This document shows positions 24,558 through 34,480 of a stretch of 46,543 bases of DNA, piece after piece. The stretch's first letter is position 1. Every line of letters begins with the position of its first letter. The stretch covers positions 1 through 46,543 of the forward strand of contig JABFQV010000003.1 in NCBI GenBank assembly GCA_013141495.1, given 5' to 3'. The notes beneath the pieces were generated by a model. It saw nothing but the letters and a program-made list of their open reading frames with translations, searched no databases and was not told the DNA's origin. Made by a program: the position numbers and the translations under genes. This DNA is from Methylotenera sp. (lineage in GTDB: Bacteria; Pseudomonadota; Gammaproteobacteria; Burkholderiales; Methylophilaceae).

Positions 24558-25506
24558 AATCCATAAACAGTGACGACACCGAGTCTTCACTGCTGATTCT
24601 GCGTATTGTTTCCGCTAGTAACGCGGCTGCGCTTAATTGGCGAATCTTTTTGCAATTTGCTGAATCAGGTCTTAATGCAATGGTGTTAGTGACCACTAAT
24701 TCATCAAGCTCTGAATTTTGAATACGTTCAGCAGCACCGCCAGATAATACTGGGTGTGTTGCATAAGCAACTACTTTAACTGCGCCATGTTTTTTGAGTG
24801 CTGCAGCGGCTTCACACAGTGTGTTTGCGGTATCGACCATGTCATCCATAATCACGCAGGTGCGACCAGCCACATCACCAATGATGTTCATCACTTTGGC
24901 GACGTTTGGTTTTGGGCGACGTTTGTCAATAATGGCTAAATCTGAGCTGAGTTGTTTTGCGCATGCACGTGCTCGCACCACACCGCCGACATCAGGCGAA
25001 ACAATGACTAAATTTTCATGATTTTGACGTAACAAATCGGCCAGTAAAATTGGCGTTGCGTAGATGTTATCAACAGGAATATCAAAGAAACCTTGAATTT
25101 GATCTGAGTGTAAATCCATCGTGAGTACACGATTAACACCAACACCCGTTAACATGTTGGCCACGACTTTTGCGGTAATAGCCACACGCGCTGAGCGTGG
25201 GCGACGGTCTTGGCGCGAATAACCCAAGTAAGGAATGGCCGCAGTAATACGCCCAGCTGATGAGCGGCGTAGCGCATCAACCATGACCATAACTTCCATC
25301 AAGCTGTCGTTAGTAGGGTGACTGGTAGATTGCAATACGAATACATCGCGACCGCGTACGTTTTCCAGCAACTCAACCATCACTTCGCCGTCAGAAAATC
25401 TGCCTACATCCACGCGACCAAGATCAATGCCCAAGTGGCTAGCAACTTCTTGCGCGAGCGCTGGATTGGCGTTGCCAGTAAAGACCATCATGTTGCCGTT
25501 AGACAC
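24556..25506 (-). CDS. prs: Ribose-phosphate pyrophosphokinase (PRPP synthetase)
   Basis: This 316-residue enzyme makes phosphoribosyl pyrophosphate from ribose 5-phosphate and ATP for nucleotide, histidine, tryptophan and NAD synthesis. Visible motifs are the N-terminal [15 protein letters not shown], the catalytic loop region [18 protein letters not shown], the metal site [14 protein letters not shown] and the PRPP-binding [13 protein letters not shown]. It starts with GTG at 25506 (MSNGNMMVF), the form other betaproteobacterial copies suggest; the inner ATG pair is the alternative. tRNA-Gln and ispE lie upstream and are separated by a terminator. Confidence 0.97.
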   Translation of the reverse strand: MSNGNMMVFTGNANPALAQEVASHLGIDLGRVDVGRFSDGEVMVELLENVRGRDVFVLQSTSHPTNDSLMEVMVMVDALRRSSAGRITAAIPYLGYSRQDRRPRSARVAITAKVVANMLTGVGVNRVLTMDLHSDQIQGFFDIPVDNIYATPILLADLLRQNHENLVIVSPDVGGVVRARACAKQLSSDLAIIDKRRPKPNVAKVMNIIGDVAGRTCVIMDDMVDTANTLCEAAAALKKHGAVKVVAYATHPVLSGGAAERIQNSELDELVVTNTIALRPDSANCKKIRQLSAAALLAETIRRISSEDSVSSLFMD

Positions 25507-25564
25507 TATTTGATTTCCTATCGTGCTAGTTGCGGTTAAATTCTGTGAAACCCTAAAAAAATAA

Positions 25565-25594
25565 AAGCGTGTAAATCAAAAAATCTACACGCTT
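25565..25594 (-). terminator. Terminator between tRNA-Gln and prs
   Basis: AAGCGTGTA (25565-25573) pairs with TACACGCTT (25586-25594). On the minus strand it is followed by TTATTTTTTTAGGG. It ends the ispE/tRNA-Gln transcript, so prs should have its own promoter in the next bases. Confidence 0.8.
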
Positions 25595-25677
25595 GTTATT
25601 TTAATGTCATTTCAAACCATGCTGACGGTTTGTCAACATTTTAAACTTATGCAGGCTATTTGCCTGCATATTAAAAT

Positions 25678-25754
25678 TGGCTGAGGAGGAAGGACTCGAA
25701 CCTTCGGATGCTGGGATCAAAACCCAGTGCCTTAACCAACTTGGCGACTCCCCA
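25678..25754 (-). tRNA. tRNA-Gln (TTG)
   Basis: This is a complete tRNA with encoded CCA. The acceptor stem is TGGGGAG / CTCCTCA, the anticodon arm CTGGG-TTTTGAT-CCCAG with anticodon TTG, and the T arm GAAGG-TTCGAGT-CCTTC. It lies between ispE and prs, the conserved proteobacterial location. Confidence 0.95.
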
Positions 25755-25771
25755 ATATTTAATTAGCTTAT

Positions 25772-26659
25772 TTAACTAGACGCAAAGTCTATTAAAGGGT
25801 GCCGATTTAACCCTTTTGCAACAAAACCAAAACAAGCATTTGGTTTTTGCTTGCATATTTCGTTAGCAATTTTTTCGTTAGCGACTTCTAAAAAAACAGA
25901 AGCCCCTGAACCGCTCATCCTAGCATCACCAAACTGCTTAAGCCAAGTTAAACAAGTTGATACTGCTGGATATTCATCACAAACTATTTTTTCAAGGTGG
26001 TTTATAAACTCAGGATGCGTGTTTCCATCAGCTGAATTTCCAGCATCTAAATTAGACGTCCCTGAAAAGTCCGACATTGTCTTAGGAATCGAGTTTTTTG
26101 TCAATCGCTTATTAGCAAAAACTTGTGCTGTGGAGACATGTGCATCAGGCGTTAATACGACATAGTAAGCATCAACCAGATTAATGGATTGCAACACCTC
26201 ACCCACGCCCTCAGCCCAAGCATTTGAACCATAAATAAAAAATGGCACATCCGCACCTAATTGCAGCCCTAATTTTAACAGCTCGGCACGACTTAAATTG
26301 AGTTGCCAAAGGCGATTTAATGCCAACAATACTGTTGCAGCATCAGAGCTGCCACCTCCTAAGCCACCCCCCATGGGGATTTTTTTTTCAACAAAGATTT
26401 CTACGCCCTGCTTGCACGCTGTGTGCTGTTGTAATAGTTTTGCCGCGCGTATGCATAAATCTTGCGCCTCGCCGACATTGGCAACTACATTGACGCGTTT
26501 AATTGTAGCGTCTGCCGTTGGTTTTAGGTAGATGGTGTCGTAAAAGTCAAGCAGGCGGAATACAGTTTGCAGCAGATGGTAGCCATCGGCACGCTGGCCT
26601 GTGATGTGCAAAAATAGATTGATTTTTGCCGGTGCTAAAAAAGGTTGAAAGTCTTGCAT
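25772..26659 (-). CDS. ispE: 4-diphosphocytidyl-2-C-methyl-D-erythritol kinase
   Basis: This 295-residue GHMP-family kinase phosphorylates CDP-methylerythritol in the MEP pathway to isoprenoids. Motifs: the N-terminal APAKINLFLHITGQRADGYH, the ATP loop PMGGGLGGGSSDAATVLLAL and the late GSGASVFLE. The length is normal. It is followed by tRNA-Gln and preceded by lolB, with a gap of about 70 bases, the classical lolB-ispE order. Confidence 0.97.
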   Translation of the reverse strand: MQDFQPFLAPAKINLFLHITGQRADGYHLLQTVFRLLDFYDTIYLKPTADATIKRVNVVANVGEAQDLCIRAAKLLQQHTACKQGVEIFVEKKIPMGGGLGGGSSDAATVLLALNRLWQLNLSRAELLKLGLQLGADVPFFIYGSNAWAEGVGEVLQSINLVDAYYVVLTPDAHVSTAQVFANKRLTKNSIPKTMSDFSGTSNLDAGNSADGNTHPEFINHLEKIVCDEYPAVSTCLTWLKQFGDARMSGSGASVFLEVANEKIANEICKQKPNACFGFVAKGLNRHPLIDFASS

Positions 26660-26728
26660 TATTAAGTAAATTTACGCTCTTTTTGCGTTTATTATTAAGT
26701 TGATATTTTATAACTTTAGTAGCTAGGG

Positions 26729-27391
26729 TTATTGGCTACCAAGGTTATCCCATGTTTCAACTAAAACTTTCAAGTTTACCTGGTCGCTTTTGAGTAAAAT
26801 TTTACTCGGCAATAAGTAACCGTTTTGCTCTGAGTAGTTCTGATATTCAATCTTCCATCCGTGTTGATGCAAGGTGGTTAATAAGCCGCGTTCATCCCAA
26901 GTACTATTATACAAGGTGCTACTAAGTAACGTGCTGTCTTGCGTTGCGGAGCCAGCAGGGCGACCAAGGGACCAGTCGGCAAGTCCAGTGAGCGGGAGTT
27001 GCCAGCCTAAAGTGGACTGCGTGAGCGTTTCAGCATCATCGGCAGAGAAGCTTTTACCATTGGCATCGGTTAGCGTAATTTGCTCGGCAGATTTTTTAAT
27101 ATCGGCAACCTGGCCGCCTAGCGGTGAATAAAGCGCAATATCATCAGTATTTGCATCGTGCTGCCAATACAAGCCGCCAGAAAACCCTTTGCCCTGTGTT
27201 TGTACGCCAATACGACCTTTGAGCGAAAACCGCTGTATATTTGCAATTTGCGTTAAATGTGCTTGGTTAAGCAGTTGCGAGGCGTTGCTTGGCGCTGGTT
27301 TGACACTAGGCACAGCCGTGCAAGCTTGCAGCAGCGATAGCGAGCCAAGCAGCAACCAAGGTGTACGAAATAACATCTTAACAGCAGACAT
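26729..27391 (-). CDS. lolB: Outer-membrane lipoprotein LolB
   Basis: This is a 220-residue lipoprotein that receives lipoproteins from LolA and inserts them into the outer membrane. It has a signal peptide with lipobox LLQAC, then the LolB core (RFSLKGRIGVQTQGKGFSGG, QLPLTGLADWSLGRPA and a closing strand). I start at ATG 27391; a TTG at 27397 and an ATG at 27376 are alternatives, and the last still leaves a complete signal peptide. It begins nine bases after the stop of the TPR lipoprotein, so the two share a transcript. Confidence 0.93.
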   Translation of the reverse strand: MSAVKMLFRTPWLLLGSLSLLQACTAVPSVKPAPSNASQLLNQAHLTQIANIQRFSLKGRIGVQTQGKGFSGGLYWQHDANTDDIALYSPLGGQVADIKKSAEQITLTDANGKSFSADDAETLTQSTLGWQLPLTGLADWSLGRPAGSATQDSTLLSSTLYNSTWDERGLLTTLHQHGWKIEYQNYSEQNGYLLPSKILLKSDQVNLKVLVETWDNLGSQ

Positions 27392-27400
27392 TAGCAACGC

Positions 27401-29209
27401 TTATGATTTGAATTTGTTGGCGGTGCTGATAAGCACTTCATTATCAGGATGAACACTTAATGCCTCTGCCCATATTTTTTTTGCTTGGTCGTATTGTCCT
27501 TTTTGCCATAGCGCTTCACCTAAATGTGCTGCAATTTCAGGGTCAGGGTTAATGTCATAGGCTTGGCGTAAATATTTAATCGCTTTATTTAAATTGCCTT
27601 TACGAAAATGTGCCCAGCCTAAACTATCAAGCATGTAATGATCATTAGGTGAAAAGCTCAAGGCTTTTTCTATCAACGTTATCGCTTCGTTCAAGCGGAT
27701 ATTTCGATCAGCAAACGAGTAGCCAAGGGCGTTGTAAGCAGCAGCAAAATCAGGTTTTTCAGCAATCGCCCTGCGTAACTCAGATTCCATGAGATCAAAT
27801 TTCTGTACGCGTTCGGCTGCAAGTGCGTAGTCGTAAACCAAGTCTGGCGTGTTAGGCAAGTTCTTTACGGTTTTATCTAACAGCTCAAATGCCTCTGTGT
27901 TACGTTTGGCTTTAGCGAGCAAAGCGGCTTGCGTTTGAATCACAACGATTTGCTGTTCGGCATTTAAGTCTTCTACGGCATCTAATAGCTCAATGGCTTT
28001 GTCAACAGACTGCGTGCGTGCGATGACGTTAGCCAAGCTGATTTGCGCTTCAAGATGACGCGAGTCAGCAGATACTTTTTTATACCAATCAATGGCATCT
28101 GCATCATGCAATTGTTTTTCAGCAGTTTGCCCAAGATAAATATAGAGCTGATCTGATTCTTTGAAGTCCTGCGTGAGTGCTTGTTTGAAATAATGTTCAG
28201 CAGACGGGTAATCTGCAGACTGAAACGAAAGCAGTCCAACAATGACGTTCACCTCAGCGATATTTTTAGCATTATCATGCTGAGCGTGCTCCAGTATTGC
28301 TGGGTACTCTTTTTTTGCCGCATCATATTGCTTTTTGTTGACCAATAATTTAGCTAAATTGATCCGCACTTCATTGGCATCTGGATGGCTACTTAAAAAT
28401 TCGCGATAAAAATCTAACGCAGCTTGCGGTGATTTACGATACAACACCTGGCCTTTGAGTAACGCTGCCACGTGCCAGCCCGGGTGAAGTTCCTCCGCAT
28501 TATCGAGTGCTTTTAATGCAACTGTATCTTGAGTGGCAACCCAAGCCGCTTGAGCGATTGCAAACTGGGCCTCGGCAAGCTCAGGGTAAGGTTTTGCCAG
28601 CGATTGCACCAGGCGCAATACGCCAGCTTTATCTGTGCTACGACCTAGTATTCCATTAAGATATAAAAATCCGCTCGCGCGGTTTTCTTCTTTTGACAGC
28701 AATTTTGCTAAATAAGGCTCAGCCTCATTTAGCTTGCCAGTGGCAATTAACATTTCTGTTGCGGCTTGCTGCGCCTCTGTTGAGTCAGCATCAAGCTCGG
28801 CCCACAGCTTGATTGCAGGCACTGCCAAGCCGGGCACATTGCCAAAAGCTGCAATTTTAGCCGCACGTTCTGCAAGGCGTGGGTCGCGCTCTGTTTTAGC
28901 TAACTCGTAAAATATAGCAGCAGACGTGCCTATTTCACCGCGTTGCCCAGCGATTTCACCCACGAGGTATTTGTAAATAAACTCAGCGCTTAATTCATTT
29001 TTATTGGCCGTATTTTGTGCGCCACCTACTTCAACTGGTTCTGCCGCTGCTGCCGCTTTGATGTGATCTTTACTCGCGCAGCCACTAACCCCCAGCGCTG
29101 TCGATGACACTAATATCCACAAAGCTGCGGAGAAAATGCGCGACGCCTTTTTTAACTGAAGCTTATTCAATGAAGTTTGGGTGGTTTGATGCCGAGCAAA
29201 GTTATGCAT
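27401..29209 (-). CDS. TPR-repeat lipoprotein
   Basis: This is a 602-residue protein with a long N-terminal leader, a hydrophobic segment and lipobox-like GVSGC near residue 44. The remainder is made of many tetratricopeptide repeats; good examples are AAYNALGYSFADRNIRLNEA and the following YMLDSLGWAHFRKGNLNKAI pair. TPR lipoproteins of this kind sit next to lolB in many beta- and gammaproteobacteria and probably scaffold envelope complexes. Binding partner unknown. A short overlap-free gap of nine bases to lolB implies one operon. Confidence 0.9.
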   Translation of the reverse strand: MHNFARHQTTQTSLNKLQLKKASRIFSAALWILVSSTALGVSGCASKDHIKAAAAAEPVEVGGAQNTANKNELSAEFIYKYLVGEIAGQRGEIGTSAAIFYELAKTERDPRLAERAAKIAAFGNVPGLAVPAIKLWAELDADSTEAQQAATEMLIATGKLNEAEPYLAKLLSKEENRASGFLYLNGILGRSTDKAGVLRLVQSLAKPYPELAEAQFAIAQAAWVATQDTVALKALDNAEELHPGWHVAALLKGQVLYRKSPQAALDFYREFLSSHPDANEVRINLAKLLVNKKQYDAAKKEYPAILEHAQHDNAKNIAEVNVIVGLLSFQSADYPSAEHYFKQALTQDFKESDQLYIYLGQTAEKQLHDADAIDWYKKVSADSRHLEAQISLANVIARTQSVDKAIELLDAVEDLNAEQQIVVIQTQAALLAKAKRNTEAFELLDKTVKNLPNTPDLVYDYALAAERVQKFDLMESELRRAIAEKPDFAAAYNALGYSFADRNIRLNEAITLIEKALSFSPNDHYMLDSLGWAHFRKGNLNKAIKYLRQAYDINPDPEIAAHLGEALWQKGQYDQAKKIWAEALSVHPDNEVLISTANKFKS

Positions 29210-29511
29210 AGAGTTGAGTCTGTCAGTTTAGTGTTGGTGTATTGTTAAGGTCTATTGTTGTTCTATTGCGGTTGAAACGTAACGCATTATTTAAATTACA
29301 CTGTATGATGCGTTGCCTTCTCTTAGTCCGTGACAGTGACGCCGAGTTCCGACATAATTATGAATTGACTGTAACTTAAGTCAAGAGAACTTTCCAATAG
29401 ATTAGGTTTGCAACCAGATTGATTCACAATATATTTTCAATAAATTTATGTTTATTGAATTAAGTAGTGATATATGTATCGTAAATTGAATGTCTTAAAA
29501 ATTGAGTGGCT
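29210..29511. promoter_or_regulatory. Divergent control region between TPR gene and ABC operon
   Basis: This 302-base AT-rich gap must hold both promoters. A dyad TTGACT-N8-AGTCAA lies at 29365-29384. No gene or repeat is apparent. Confidence 0.4.
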
Positions 29512-30462
29512 ATGAATAATTTTACAGTAGAGGCTATTGAACTCACGCGAGTTTATGGTGGCAGGGAAGCAGTCAGTAATGTGAGCTTCACTTTAAGTAA
29601 AGGTGAAGTATTGGGCTTTTTAGGGCCTAACGGTGCGGGTAAATCCACCACCATGAAGATGCTCACCGGCAATCTCGCACCTAGTCATGGCTCTGTCAAA
29701 ATCTGTGGTATCGATATGATAGAAAATCCGAAAGAAGCCAAAGCGCTCATCGGCTACTTGCCTGAAATGCGCCCGCTTTATAAAGAGCTGACGGTTGATG
29801 AGTATTTAATCATGGCGGCACGCCTGCATCGCGTGAGTGCAAAACATATTAAAAGCGCAGTAGAAACCGCAAAAGAACGTTGCGGCTTGGGTCACATGAG
29901 TAAACGTTTGATTGAAAATTTATCTAACGGATATCAGCAGCGTGTTGGTATTGCGCAGGCGATTATTCATCGCCCAATGGTAGTGATTTTAGATGAGCCT
30001 ACAGTGGGGCTGGATCCTATCCAGATTCGTGATATTCGCGCCTTGATTCGCGAAGTGGGCGGTGAACATAGCGTGATTATTTCAACCCATATTTTGCCTG
30101 AAGTTGAAATGGTATGCGACCACGTGCAGATTATCGATAAGGGTAAATTAGTATTCAATGGCGCGATTGACGTGCTCAAAAAACAACGTGTTGGCAACAA
30201 GCTATTGATTAGCATGCACAATCCTCCAGCGGCAGATGCAATGTTGAATATTGCGGGTGTGACCGAGGCTGAAAGTTTACCCGGCGGTTTGATTCGTGTT
30301 CGTTTTGCAGAAAACGCAACACCAGCAGAGGCGATTGTACAAGCGGCAGTGCACCACGGTTGGGGTTTATACCAAATTGCACCAGATCAAACCAGCTTAG
30401 AAGATGTATTTATGCAGCTAACTTATCAAGAACAAGTTGCAGAAGAGCAGCCAGCGGCTTAA
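29512..30462 (+). CDS. ABC transporter ATP-binding protein, GldA-like
   Basis: This is a 316-residue ATPase. Motifs: Walker A GPNGAGKSTTMKMLTG, the signature ENLSNGYQQRVGIAQA (S-x-G-Y-Q), Walker B VVILDEPTVGLDP and the switch histidine in ISTHILPEVE. The C-terminal 100 residues are the accessory region of GldA/NatA-type proteins. It powers the permease encoded next, and the following auxiliary proteins suggest a gliding-type (GldAFG-like) exporter of unknown substrate. I start at the ATG at 29512; a GTG at 29506 is two codons upstream. Confidence 0.92.
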   Translation: MNNFTVEAIELTRVYGGREAVSNVSFTLSKGEVLGFLGPNGAGKSTTMKMLTGNLAPSHGSVKICGIDMIENPKEAKALIGYLPEMRPLYKELTVDEYLIMAARLHRVSAKHIKSAVETAKERCGLGHMSKRLIENLSNGYQQRVGIAQAIIHRPMVVILDEPTVGLDPIQIRDIRALIREVGGEHSVIISTHILPEVEMVCDHVQIIDKGKLVFNGAIDVLKKQRVGNKLLISMHNPPAADAMLNIAGVTEAESLPGGLIRVRFAENATPAEAIVQAAVHHGWGLYQIAPDQTSLEDVFMQLTYQEQVAEEQPAA

Positions 30463-30472
30463 GGGATTAACA

Positions 30473-31219
30473 ATGATTATCAATGTAGCAAGAAAAGAAC
30501 TAAAAAGCGTGTTTGCCTCACCCATGGGCTGGGTGATTTTGTCGTTGCTGATGTTTGCATTTGGCACCCAATACCTGAATGGCGTGAATGATTACTTTGC
30601 CGTGATGTCCGGCGCTATGCGCCCCGCAGAGCGCACTGGGGTGACGCAGTTTGTTGGTCAATCGGTATATGGCTTGGCTTCATTTATTATGTTGTTTGCG
30701 GTGCCATTACTCTCTATGCGCTTGATTGCTGAAGAACGCCGTAGTCAAACATTACCATTTTTGTTCAGCGCGCCAATTTCACTCACTGAAATAGTCGTGG
30801 GAAAATTCTTAGGCTTAGTTGGCTTTTTAAGCATCTTAATTATTTTTATTGCCGCTATGTTATCCACGCTTAACATTTGGTCTGATATTGATTTTGGGTT
30901 TATTGTCGCTAACTCAATTGGCTTGTTATTGATGGTGGCAAGCTTTTCTGCACTCGGACTATATTTCTCAAGCTTGACTCAGCAACCGGTAGTTGCCGCA
31001 ATTTTGACCTTTGTTGCCTTGTTTGCCTTAATGATGTTTGACCGCTTTTTTGCCGGCGACCCTAATAATATATTGGCAAACTTATCACTCACACGCCATT
31101 TCCAAACTTTCTCTGGCGGCTTGATTGATACCGCCGATATTGCTTATTTTATTCTCTTTACCGTGACATTTTTAACCTTAACAGTGCGTCGCCTAGATGC
31201 CGACCGCTTACGTGGTTAA
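30473..31219 (+). CDS. ABC transporter permease, GldF-like
   Basis: This is a 248-residue integral membrane protein with about six hydrophobic segments (for example around residues 20, 60, 105, 140, 175 and 225), the ABC-2 permease type. It starts with ATG at 30473, ten bases after the ATPase stop, with AAGGGAT upstream. It would form the channel of the GldA-like exporter. The order ATPase, permease, then a protein with a long soluble domain is the same as in gldA-gldF-gldG. Confidence 0.9.
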   Translation: MIINVARKELKSVFASPMGWVILSLLMFAFGTQYLNGVNDYFAVMSGAMRPAERTGVTQFVGQSVYGLASFIMLFAVPLLSMRLIAEERRSQTLPFLFSAPISLTEIVVGKFLGLVGFLSILIIFIAAMLSTLNIWSDIDFGFIVANSIGLLLMVASFSALGLYFSSLTQQPVVAAILTFVALFALMMFDRFFAGDPNNILANLSLTRHFQTFSGGLIDTADIAYFILFTVTFLTLTVRRLDADRLRG

Positions 31220-31234
31220 TTGGAATTATTTGAT

Positions 31235-32620
31235 ATGAACATCAATCGTAAATTACGTTTTCAGTTGTTAGTGCAAAACTGGTTTTTTGTTGTGCTGTTT
31301 TTAATGCTGGTCGTATTGCTCGGCTATCTTGCAAACCAGTACCATGTTGCAAAAGACATTACTCAGGCTAACCGGAATATTATTACCCAAGGCAGCGTTA
31401 ATGTCTTAAAGCAAATGAAAGGCCCTGTTAACATTACCGTGTATGCTACTAAAGATGATACGTCTAGCGGTGATAACTTTCGCAAAGGTATTGTTGACTT
31501 TGTAGCGCGTTATCAGCGTGCAAAAAAGGACATTCACTTAACGTTTATCAACCCATCTCAAGAACCAAAACTGGCACAAGATGCAGGCGTTAAAGTAGAT
31601 GGCGAAGTGGTGATTGAGTATCAAAAGCGCGTTGAGCACATTACACCACCATTTGCCGAGCAAGAGGTAACCAACTTGCTAGTTAGATTATCGCGTACCA
31701 ATCAGCAAGCCGTGATGTATTTAGACGGCCATGGCGAGCGCAATTTGTTAGGCGTTAGAAACCATGATATTGGTGAATTTGGTAAGCAATTAGAAGCCAA
31801 AGGCTTTAAGTTTGCCAACCCCGATTTAACCATTGCTCAAGCCGTACCTAGCAATGGCGCCATGCTGGTGATTGCTAGTCCGCAAGTCGATGTGAGCGAT
31901 GTTGAAGCTAAAAAAATTAAAGCCTATCTTGATGCTGGCGGCAACTTACTATGGTTGTTAGATGACGATAACTTGCGCGGGCTAAACGAGGTGGCCGATT
32001 ACCTGAGTTTACAAGTATCGCCTGGTATTGCCTTGGATATGGCCTCAGCGCAATATGGCGCAGATGCGCGCGTAGCGTTTGCCAGCCTTTATGGTGAGCA
32101 CGCAATTACCACTAACTTTATGCTACGCACATTGTTTCCTGAAGCGCATCAGGTGACAGCAAGAGGCACTGATGAAAATGGCTGGAAAGTCAGCAATTTA
32201 GTAGAAGTAGCGCCTAACGGTTGGTTGTCTGCAAAGAAATTGGCCAAAGATGCCAAGCCGGTATTTGATGAAAAAAATGATAAGCGTGGGCCAATAAACA
32301 TTGGCGTAGCTTTAGAGCGCACTTATGGTAAAAAAGGTCAGCGTGTCGTGGTAATGGGTAATGCCAACTTTTTATCAAATACCTTTATCACTAACGGTGG
32401 CAATTTGGATTTAGGTGTAAACATCATCAATTGGCTGGCAGGTGATGATAACCTCATTACGATTCAACCGATGCCGCTTAAAGATATCAATGTTTCCATT
32501 CCCGATACCGATCAAGGCCGCCTCGTCGCTTGGACAGTATTTCATGGCTTTCAATACTTTATCCCTCTCGGATTTATGATTGCAGGCTTTTACTTTTGGT
32601 GGAAGCGCAGAAGAGCTTAG
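31235..32620 (+). CDS. GldG-like ABC transporter auxiliary protein
   Basis: This is a 461-residue protein with one N-terminal membrane segment (residues about 10-30), a long periplasmic domain and a C-terminal membrane segment (IPLGFMIAGFYFWWKRR) followed by basic residues. The soluble domain has the AFVM-type fold segments known in GldG proteins (VMYLDGHGERNLLG, NLLWLLDDDNLRGL, VVVMGNANFLSNTFI). It probably works with the two preceding gene products. It begins at ATG 31235, 15 bases after the permease stop. Confidence 0.85.
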   Translation: MNINRKLRFQLLVQNWFFVVLFLMLVVLLGYLANQYHVAKDITQANRNIITQGSVNVLKQMKGPVNITVYATKDDTSSGDNFRKGIVDFVARYQRAKKDIHLTFINPSQEPKLAQDAGVKVDGEVVIEYQKRVEHITPPFAEQEVTNLLVRLSRTNQQAVMYLDGHGERNLLGVRNHDIGEFGKQLEAKGFKFANPDLTIAQAVPSNGAMLVIASPQVDVSDVEAKKIKAYLDAGGNLLWLLDDDNLRGLNEVADYLSLQVSPGIALDMASAQYGADARVAFASLYGEHAITTNFMLRTLFPEAHQVTARGTDENGWKVSNLVEVAPNGWLSAKKLAKDAKPVFDEKNDKRGPINIGVALERTYGKKGQRVVVMGNANFLSNTFITNGGNLDLGVNIINWLAGDDNLITIQPMPLKDINVSIPDTDQGRLVAWTVFHGFQYFIPLGFMIAGFYFWWKRRRA

Positions 32621-32701
32621 GTACGGTTTCGGCTGAGCACTCCCTGAACTTGGTCGAAGGGCAACAAGTTTCAAGTTTAACTTTAGTTTTATAAGGCAAC
32701 C
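32621..32701. repeat. Intergenic palindromic-repeat-like piece
   Basis: The 80-base gap contains GGCTGAGC...GAACTTGGTCGAAGGG, a type of short palindromic interspersed sequence found in many proteobacterial genomes. I see one copy here, so the assignment rests on resemblance only. Confidence 0.3.
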
Positions 32702-33595
32702 ATGAAAAAACGTTGGATCCTCAATTTAATTTTACTCAGTGTGGTAGCAAGTTTGGTTGCATTTTTATATATGCGCCCAAAAACTGAGGTCGCCCAAGCA
32801 AGTACGTATGAAGTATCACACTACAAATTAGCAGAATTTAATGCGATTAGCGTTGAGTTTCCAACCAAAGCAGCAGTAACTTTTGAAAAAACAGATGGCT
32901 TGTGGCGCCTGACAGCACCCCATAAAACCCGTGCGGATCAAGCTTCTGTGCAACGTATTTTAGCTATTGTTGCCGCAAACAGCGCAGAAAAAATTACTAC
33001 AGAAGATTTAGGCAAGTTTGGGTTGAATAACCCCTCGATTAAACTCAAGTTATTTAGAGATCAAAATAACGCTGAAGTATTTTTGTTCGGCACCTACAAT
33101 CCCGTCACTGGCGAACAATATATTGCACACCGAAATACCGTTTACCTAGTGTCTAGCACGTATGCCGAGGCCGCCTCAACGCAAGTTATTGAGTTGATTG
33201 ATAAAGCACCGCTCAAGCCGACTGAAAAAGTGGCCGGATTTAATTTTAGCCGATTGGAACAATGGGAAGATGCTAAATTGAATGTAGATTTGGTGGATGG
33301 AAAGTGGAAGGCTTCTATCGCTAATGCCAAACCATTGCAAAATGAGCTCAACGAATGGCTGGACTACAACTGGGTGCATAACTTGGCTAAATCAGTCGAG
33401 TTATATACGCCAGATCGAAAAGTCACCTACCCCTCCTTTGAAGTGAAATTGGCGGATGGTCAAAAAATACATTTTGACAAAATTCAAGAGTCACCAGATT
33501 TAATACTGGGCCGCCCTGACGAGGGTTTGAAGTATTACTTTCCTCAAGACGTGGGCTTTGTCATGGTGAACCCGCCACTTAACTTACCAAATTAG
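32702..33595 (+). CDS. DUF4340-domain protein
   Basis: This is a 297-residue protein with one N-terminal membrane anchor (LILLSVVASLVAFLYM), then a periplasmic DUF4340 domain. The GLWRLTAPHKTRADQASVQR segment and the repeated L/V-rich strands are typical. Genes of this kind almost always follow gldG-like genes, so it is probably a subunit of the same exporter. Function unknown. Confidence 0.85.
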   Translation: MKKRWILNLILLSVVASLVAFLYMRPKTEVAQASTYEVSHYKLAEFNAISVEFPTKAAVTFEKTDGLWRLTAPHKTRADQASVQRILAIVAANSAEKITTEDLGKFGLNNPSIKLKLFRDQNNAEVFLFGTYNPVTGEQYIAHRNTVYLVSSTYAEAASTQVIELIDKAPLKPTEKVAGFNFSRLEQWEDAKLNVDLVDGKWKASIANAKPLQNELNEWLDYNWVHNLAKSVELYTPDRKVTYPSFEVKLADGQKIHFDKIQESPDLILGRPDEGLKYYFPQDVGFVMVNPPLNLPN

Positions 33596-33645
33596 ACGAA
33601 GCGCCTGCGTTGTGATGTCATTGATGTATATGTTAAAAATATAAG

Positions 33646-34476
33646 ATGCCAGAACTTCCAGAGGTTGAAACCACAAGGCTAGGCCTCATCCCACTATTGA
33701 ATCAATCAGTGGCGCAAGTGACGATTCGCAATGGCTCACTGCGCTGGCCTATTCCATCAGATTTACCAAACATTCTCGCTGGGCAAACCCTTAAAGCATT
33801 AACGCGCCGGGCTAAGTATATTTTAGCGCATTTTGATCATGGCGCTTTACTGTTGCACTTGGGCATGTCGGGGCGAATTTGTTTGTTATCACAAAATGAG
33901 CCGCCACAAAAACATGATCACTTTGATATTCGTTTTGCAAACGGGCAAGTATTAAGACTACGTGACCCTCGCCGTTTTGGCGCAGTATTATGGGCAGGGT
34001 CGCAACCAGAGCAGCATGTATTGTTAAAATCATTAGGCCCAGAGCCATTAAGTGATGCATTTACCGGGCAATACTTACATACCCAGCTTCGCACACGTTC
34101 AGCCGCCATTAAAACTACCATTATGGATAGTCATTTAGTGGTTGGGGTGGGTAACATTTATGCCAGTGAATCATTATTTCGGGCACGTATTCAGCCTGAA
34201 ATATCGGCTAAAAATTTGACGTTAGCTCAATGTGAACGCTTAGTGACTGAAATCAAAAGCACATTACAAGACGCGCTTGCCGCGGGCGGTAGCAGCTTGC
34301 GTGATTTTTTTGGCGCAGATGGTAACCCTGGCTATTTTCAGCAACAGTATTTTGTGTATGGGCGTGCTAATGACAAGGGCGGCGAGCCATGCCGAGTGTG
34401 TGGCGCTGCCATTAAGATGATTAGGCAAGGACAGCGTTCGACTTTTTATTGTGCTAATTGTCAGCCCTTAAGTTAG
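33646..34476 (+). CDS. mutM: Formamidopyrimidine-DNA glycosylase
   Basis: This 276-residue enzyme removes oxidised purines such as 8-oxoguanine and nicks the strand. The mature start is PELPEVETT with the catalytic proline and glutamate; the helix-two-turn-helix (GVGNIYASESLFRARIQPE) and the C-terminal zinc finger (CRVCGAAIKM...YCANCQ) are intact. The ATG start at 33646 gives the conserved MPELPEVE. It converges with the symporter gene, whose stop is five bases away. Confidence 0.97.
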   Translation: MPELPEVETTRLGLIPLLNQSVAQVTIRNGSLRWPIPSDLPNILAGQTLKALTRRAKYILAHFDHGALLLHLGMSGRICLLSQNEPPQKHDHFDIRFANGQVLRLRDPRRFGAVLWAGSQPEQHVLLKSLGPEPLSDAFTGQYLHTQLRTRSAAIKTTIMDSHLVVGVGNIYASESLFRARIQPEISAKNLTLAQCERLVTEIKSTLQDALAAGGSSLRDFFGADGNPGYFQQQYFVYGRANDKGGEPCRVCGAAIKMIRQGQRSTFYCANCQPLS

Positions 34477-34480
34477 TCCT

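Noticed and set aside
29365-29384. TTGACT-N8-AGTCAA as a specific operator
   Set aside because: A single short dyad in an AT-rich divergent gap is not enough to claim a binding site.
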